A stretch of 16,280 nt of DNA, from assembly GCA_900550735.1 (NCBI GenBank), contig URTD01000021.1, positions 1 through 16,280 of the forward strand, given 5' to 3'. The DNA is from an uncultured Collinsella sp. GTDB taxonomy: Bacteria > Actinomycetota > Coriobacteriia > Coriobacteriales > Coriobacteriaceae. Positions 13,171 to 16,280 of this stretch are shown piece after piece; within the stretch, counting starts at the first letter, position 1; each line of letters starts with the position of its first letter. The notes under the pieces are model-generated. The model did no database searches. It was not told the origin of the DNA and saw nothing but the letters and a program-made list of their open reading frames with translations. Both the position numbers and the translations under genes were made by a program.

Positions 13171-13872
13171 ATGATCGAGATGAATGCTGTTGCCGCCGGC
13201 ACCGAGCTCGACGCGGCGCGTAACGCGGGCCGCGAGGGCGTGTCCGCGGGCTGGTGCGCGTGGAGCGCGGGCGATGCTTCGCTGACGTTTTCGCTGGTCG
13301 TGCGTCCGGATGTGAATATGCACGCCTTCCACGGCCTGCCGTTTGTGGCCGCGATGGGCATGATGGATGCGCTTGTGGGCACAGTGTCGACGCCGGGCCT
13401 GGGCCTTTCCGGCAAGGTGGGTATCCGGTGGCCGAGCGATATCGTGTGCGGTGCGCCTGCGTTTGAGACGTCGCTCGCGCGTGTTGCCGTGAACGGCGGT
13501 GCCGGTGCCGCGGGCATGTTCGGTGCCGTGACGGTGGATATTGAGCGTTCGGCGCTGGGCGAGCTTGGTGTGGACGTGGCTGACGAAGCGCTGGTCGAGA
13601 CGCTGGCCGCCGCCGTGCTGGCCCGCGTGGACGCTTGGGCGGTTGTTGCCAACACGCCGCAAGGCGCCGCAGGGCCGCTGGCTCCCGTGCTGGGCGAGTA
13701 CTTCGACATGGTGCCGCTGCTGGGCCGCCAAGTTGCGGCGGTGTCGCCCAACGGCCTGCCGCTTGCGGTCGGTGTGTTTGCAGGCCTGGACATCTGGGGC
13801 CGCGCGACCATTAAGACCGATGCCGGCGAGCAGGAGTTTCCGCCTGAGGCCGTACGGATTCGCGGACTGTAA
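13171..13872 (+). CDS. Degenerate biotin/lipoate protein ligase-like protein
   Basis: A 233-residue protein that resembles the catalytic and C-terminal parts of BirA-type biotin-protein ligases. Seen: AGREGVSAGWCAW (19-31) at the place of the biotin loop GRGRxGRxW, SLTFSLVVRP (37-46), LPFVAAMGMMDAL, GIRWPSD (84-90) where active enzymes have KWPND, a long helix with LAAAVLARVDAW, and a C-terminal SH3-like part LLGRQVAAVSP...GVFAGLDIWG, EAVRIRGL. The N-terminal ~50 residues of the catalytic domain and any DNA-binding domain are missing, and the ATP/biotin loop is not kept. It begins directly after the folP-folK stop, so it is surely cotranslated. The coaX gene is next but converges; birA and coaX are often neighbours, which agrees with the assignment. 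Activity is doubtful. ATG 13180 is an alternative start. Confidence 0.7.
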   Translation: MIEMNAVAAGTELDAARNAGREGVSAGWCAWSAGDASLTFSLVVRPDVNMHAFHGLPFVAAMGMMDALVGTVSTPGLGLSGKVGIRWPSDIVCGAPAFETSLARVAVNGGAGAAGMFGAVTVDIERSALGELGVDVADEALVETLAAAVLARVDAWAVVANTPQGAAGPLAPVLGEYFDMVPLLGRQVAAVSPNGLPLAVGVFAGLDIWGRATIKTDAGEQEFPPEAVRIRGL

Positions 13873-14017
13873 CGCGAGGCGCCCGCGCTCAAAGACAACG
13901 ATGACAACAAGATCTTCCTCGGCCTGTGCCGGGGAGGGTTTCGCCTGTCTGAGGAATAGGCTTGGCGAGCATTTGCGGGGACTGTGGCATCGGGCGCGCT
14001 CGACTTAAGCCCCTGCT

Positions 14018-14791
14018 CTATCCCAGCTTCTGCATGCGGCGGTAGATTTCGCAGATACCCTTGATGGTGAGCTGTCCGTCGACCACGTCGAAGGCATCGG
14101 TCGAATCGGCGACGATGCTGGCGAGACCGCCCGTGGCGATAACGGTGGCATCCTCGCGGCCCAGCTCGCGCTTCATGCGCGCGACCAGGCCCTCAGCCAT
14201 GGCGGCGGCGCCCGTTACGGCGCCGACCTTGATGCACTCCTCGGTATCGCGGCCGATGGCGTGCTCGGGCGCCTCGAGCGGCACGCTGGCGAGCTTGGCG
14301 GCACGGGCGGCAAGCGCGTCCATGGAGATGCGAATGCCCGGCGCGATCGCTCCGCCAATGTAATAACCGTCCTCATCGATGACGTCGATATTGGTCGCGG
14401 TGCCAAAGTCCACCACGATCGCCGGCGCGCCATAGAAGGTCTCGGCAGCGACGGCGTTGGCGATGCGGTCGGCACCAACGGCCTGGGGGCGCGCCGCCCG
14501 CAGCTTGGTTACGGCGGCCGTCTGCGGCCCGATGACGATGGCGTCCGCGGCAATGCGGTCGGCCACGGCGTGCCACTCGCGCGAGAGCTGCGGCACCACG
14601 CCCGCAAAGGCGATCGCGTCGACCGCATCGAGCGAAAGGCCGTACATCTTAAAGAAACCCATCAGGCGCACATGGATCTCGTCGGCGGTATAGGAGCGGT
14701 CGGTGGGCATGCGCCACGACTGCACCAGCTCGTCTCCGTCAAACAGGCCCATGGCCGTCTGCGTGTTTCCCATATCGATAGCGAGCAGCAT
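14018..14791 (-). CDS. coaX: Type III pantothenate kinase
   Basis: CoaX phosphorylates pantothenate with ATP, the first step of coenzyme A synthesis; type III enzymes need a monovalent cation and escape CoA feedback. The 257 residues have the ASKHA-fold motifs: AIDMGNTQTAMGLFDGDEL (4-22, phosphate 1), VGADRIANAVAA with catalytic Asp108, VVDFGTATNIDVI (126-138, phosphate 2), GGAIAPGI (146-153), and ATGGLA (219-224). The pantothenate loop before GADR, usually YxNPxEV, is here RAARPQAV and lacks Tyr and Glu. The frame stays open beyond 14791 through the tRNA locus, but GGGAG lies 5 nt before the ATG at 14791 and the protein starts there. A -10-like TACAAT is 37 nt upstream. The gene converges on the biotin-ligase-like gene; the 145-bp gap between shows no clear terminator. 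Confidence 0.95.
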   Translation of the reverse strand: MLLAIDMGNTQTAMGLFDGDELVQSWRMPTDRSYTADEIHVRLMGFFKMYGLSLDAVDAIAFAGVVPQLSREWHAVADRIAADAIVIGPQTAAVTKLRAARPQAVGADRIANAVAAETFYGAPAIVVDFGTATNIDVIDEDGYYIGGAIAPGIRISMDALAARAAKLASVPLEAPEHAIGRDTEECIKVGAVTGAAAMAEGLVARMKRELGREDATVIATGGLASIVADSTDAFDVVDGQLTIKGICEIYRRMQKLG

Positions 14792-14827
14792 GTCTACTCC
14801 CGGTGTCGGCATAAAAGGACGCGCACC

Positions 14828-14833
14828 ATTGTA
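14828..14833 (-). promoter_or_regulatory. Candidate -10 box of coaX
   Basis: Minus strand TACAAT, preceded by GTA, lies 37 nt before the coaX ATG. No clear -35. The same hexamer is found upstream of prs and folP-folK. Confidence 0.35.
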
Positions 14834-14927
14834 TACGTGCCGTCGACGGCGCTCGGCTGCGATTCGTTTACGGTGATAGGGGCTGAGTGGTTTAAATATG
14901 AAGGAATTATGCTCTACGAGATTTTCC

Positions 14928-14956
14928 TTGCCGTTTACCGAACTCCCGCGTAATAT
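14928..14956 (+). promoter_or_regulatory. Promoter of the initiator tRNA gene
   Basis: TTGCCG (14928-14933), a 17-bp spacer and TAATAT (14951-14956) each match the consensus at 4 of 6 positions, about 32 nt before the tRNA. Confidence 0.5.
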
Positions 14957-14987
14957 TCTTACTTGCGCACAGGAGGCGCCCAGACAT

Positions 14988-15064
14988 TGCGGGGTGGAGC
15001 AGTCTGGTAGCTCGCCGGGCTCATAACCCGGAGGTCGTAGGTTCAAATCCTGCCCCCGCGACCA
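14988..15064 (+). tRNA. Initiator tRNA-fMet (anticodon CAU)
   Basis: A 77-nt cloverleaf with encoded CCA (15062-15064). Anticodon CAT is at 15022-15024. Initiator marks are present: three consecutive G-C pairs in the anticodon stem (CCGGG/CCCGG), an A11-U24 pair in the D stem (GAGC/GCTC), and a weak 1-72 position. The T arm reads GGTTCAAATCC. Position 1 is U and position 72 is G, instead of the C1-A72 mismatch of E. coli. The match to bacterial fMet tRNAs is close along the whole length. Confidence 0.96.
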
Positions 15065-15073
15065 AGAACTTGC

Positions 15074-15103
15074 AGCTCGTCGGCCTAGCCGGCGAGCTTT
15101 TTT
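15074..15103 (+). terminator. Intrinsic terminator of tRNA-fMet
   Basis: AGCTCGTCGGC (15074-15084) pairs with GCCGGCGAGCT (15088-15098) through 11 bp including one G-U, loop CTA, followed by a T run (15098-15103). It lies 9 nt after the CCA end. Confidence 0.92.
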
Positions 15104-15152
15104 GTTATTCCGGGACTGTGTTTTCGGTCCAATTCTCGGCCTCTCAAACAAA

Positions 15153-15451
15153 ATCTCGATCTGTAACATCTAGACCCGATTTGGGCGGCTTGGTGTTACA
15201 GATCGAGATATACCGGTGGGTTGGGTCGTGTTTGTCTAAATCTGTAACACGAGGGACGGTTTTTGCCGAGTAACCGTTACAGATTGAGATTTTCTAGCAG
15301 GCGGGTTTGGTTTGTCTCGATCTGTAACAGATAGGGGCCAAAAGTGGGCCTAGCTGTTACAGATCTAGATTGTTGAGGATGGGCCGAGAGGAATGTCTCG
15401 ATCTGTAACAGTAAGACCCGGTTTTGCCGCGTAACTGTTACAGATTGAGAT
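15153..15451. repeat. Array of four 57-nt hairpins built from a 16-bp motif in alternating orientation
   Basis: The motif (A/G)TCTCGATCTGTAACA starts at 15153, 15234 (variant GTCTAAATCTGTAACA), 15314 and 15395. Its inverted form TGTTACAGATYNAGAT starts at 15194, 15275, 15355 and 15436. This gives four hairpins at 15153-15209, 15234-15290, 15314-15370 and 15395-15451. Each is exactly 57 nt with 16-nt arms and a 25-nt loop; the gaps between them are 24, 23 and 24 nt. Loop sequences differ but several keep their own small stem (CCC..GGG, CGG..CCG). The arms alternate every 39-41 bp. There is no gene in 15104-15604 and no Cas gene in view. The role is unknown: operator array, structured RNA or palindromic repeat cluster are possible. 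Confidence 0.9.
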
Positions 15452-15604
15452 AAACCGGCGGGCAAACCGACGGGCCGCTCTGCCCCATCCACCTGCCGCC
15501 ACCTGATATTCGCCGATTTCCGTTGCGCTGCTGTATTCCCATGCCATATCCTCTAGATAACTACGCGGCATCATCGCCGCCGCGCCTACAAGAGAGGAAT
15601 GTCC

Positions 15605-16280
15605 ATGACCACACCTGCATCCAAGCTGCTCCAGCCCATTACGGTTGGCCCCCTTGAGCTCAAGAACCGCATTATGTTTCCGCCGCTGACCACCGGCTAC
15701 GAGGAGCGTGACGGTTCCATCGGCGAGCGCAGCCTGGCTTTTTACGAGCGCTTGGCCCGTGGCGGCGTGAGCTACATCGTCATCGGCGACGTCGCTCCCG
15801 TCATGACCGCGAGCCCCACGCCCAAGCTGGCAACCGACGCCCAGATCCCCACGTTTAAGGCTCTGGCCGACGCCGTCCACAAGCACGGTGCCAAGGTTGC
15901 GCTGCAGCTGTTCCACCCCGAGTACGACGTGCCCGGTGTCGGCCGCATGGTCATGGGCTCCATGGCCGCTGCCAAGGCCGCGCAGGAGGCCAAGGCCGCC
16001 GGCGACGAGGAGACCTTTGCCGCCAAGATGGCCGAGTCCAACGAGATTCGCAATCAGGCATACGCCAAGCTGCACCACGACATGCAGCACTTTGTGAACG
16101 AGGCGAGCGTAGAGCAGCTCACCCAGATCAAGGAGGCCATCGCTGCCTCGGCCGCCCGCGCGCAGCAGGCCGGCATCGACGCCATCGAGGTCCACGGCGA
16201 CCGCCTGGTGGGTTCGCTGTGCTCGGCCATCCTCAACCAGCGCACCGACGAGTACGGTGGCTCGTTCGAGAACCGCGTTC
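15605..16280 (+). CDS. Old Yellow Enzyme-family NADH:flavin oxidoreductase, N-terminal part
   Basis: FMN enzymes of this family reduce activated C=C bonds; longer members (2,4-dienoyl-CoA reductase, BaiCD and enoate reductases) add a 4Fe-4S cluster and an FAD/NAD domain. The visible 225 residues start with SKLLQPITVGPLELKNRIMF and PPLTTGYEERDGSIGERSLA, typical of the barrel's first strand and FMN site. ALQLFHPEYD (99-108) holds the QLxH motif with His104. IDAIEVHGDRLVGSLCSAIL (191-210) aligns with the usual EIHGAHGYL active-site block but lacks its second His and Tyr. NQRTDEYGGSFENR (211-224) is the strongest family signature. Residues 117-170 form a charged Ala/Glu/Lys-rich helical insert. 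The window ends inside the gene, so length and any Fe-S domain are not seen. GAGAGG lies 7 nt before the ATG. No clear promoter was found between the hairpin array and the start. Confidence 0.9.
   Translation, partial: MTTPASKLLQPITVGPLELKNRIMFPPLTTGYEERDGSIGERSLAFYERLARGGVSYIVIGDVAPVMTASPTPKLATDAQIPTFKALADAVHKHGAKVALQLFHPEYDVPGVGRMVMGSMAAAKAAQEAKAAGDEETFAAKMAESNEIRNQAYAKLHHDMQHFVNEASVEQLTQIKEAIAASAARAQQAGIDAIEVHGDRLVGSLCSAILNQRTDEYGGSFENRV

Noticed and set aside
11353..13731. 792-codon open frame antisense to folP-folK and the next gene
   Set aside because: His/Arg/Gly-rich shadow of two supported genes; spans several units and has no domain.
14792..15169. N-terminal extension of coaX through the tRNA
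   Set aside because: It translates the antisense of tRNA-fMet (SRGQDLNLRPPGYEPGELPD), a well-known spurious peptide; the true start has a Shine-Dalgarno at 14791.
15153..15451. CRISPR-like spacing of 16-bp repeats with ~25-nt spacers
   Set aside because: The repeats alternate in orientation, are too short, form exact hairpins, and no cas gene is in view.

Overview
The window is about 16.3 kb of GC-rich bacterial DNA with strong G/C third-position bias. The gene content, the Gram-positive Shine-Dalgarno sites, the group II-like ECF transporter and one gene whose layout I know mainly from Coriobacteriia point to that class, most likely a Collinsella-like gut actinobacterium. This is inference from sequence features, not a database match.

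Layout. 1-902: an internal piece of a MATE transporter (+) is joined back to front to the first 90 codons of an NfnA-type ferredoxin:NADP reductase subunit (-); the join lies in a 12-bp stretch that fits both genes and may be an assembly chimera. A structured inverted-repeat segment follows, in an otherwise geneless stretch. 903-3462 (- strand): pth, then an orphan gene with a degenerate PD-(D/E)XK nuclease-like C-terminus. That gene is bracketed by two ~203-bp elements with nearly identical inverted termini. The geneless stretches 1533-1882 and 3011-3462 hold mostly these elements, a pth promoter and the prs terminator. 3463-6053 (- strand): prs and glmU, each with its own terminator. 6253-9501 (+): a three-gene ECF vitamin/metal importer (T, fused A-A', S). 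Its ATPase linker contains a ~191-bp inverted-repeat element read in frame. 9650-10468 (-): exodeoxyribonuclease III. 10604-13872 (+): a sirtuin, a FolP-FolK fusion with a long Ala/Pro/Glu-rich insert in the FolP barrel, and a degenerate biotin-ligase-like protein. 14018-14791 (-): coaX. 14988-15064 (+): initiator tRNA-fMet with a good promoter and terminator. 15104-15604 has no gene but holds four 57-nt hairpins at an 80-81 bp period. From 15605 to the right edge is an Old Yellow Enzyme-type oxidoreductase, cut by the window end.

Most genes are core metabolism: nucleotide and cell-wall precursors (prs, glmU), translation (pth, tRNA-fMet), folate and CoA cofactors (folP-folK, coaX), repair (exonuclease III) and cofactor uptake (ECF). 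The accessory signal is the number of unrelated palindromic elements: at least five families, four intergenic and one inside a gene. The best candidates for something undescribed are the hairpin array at 15153-15451, the in-gene element at 7933-8123, and the repeat-bracketed nuclease-like gene.
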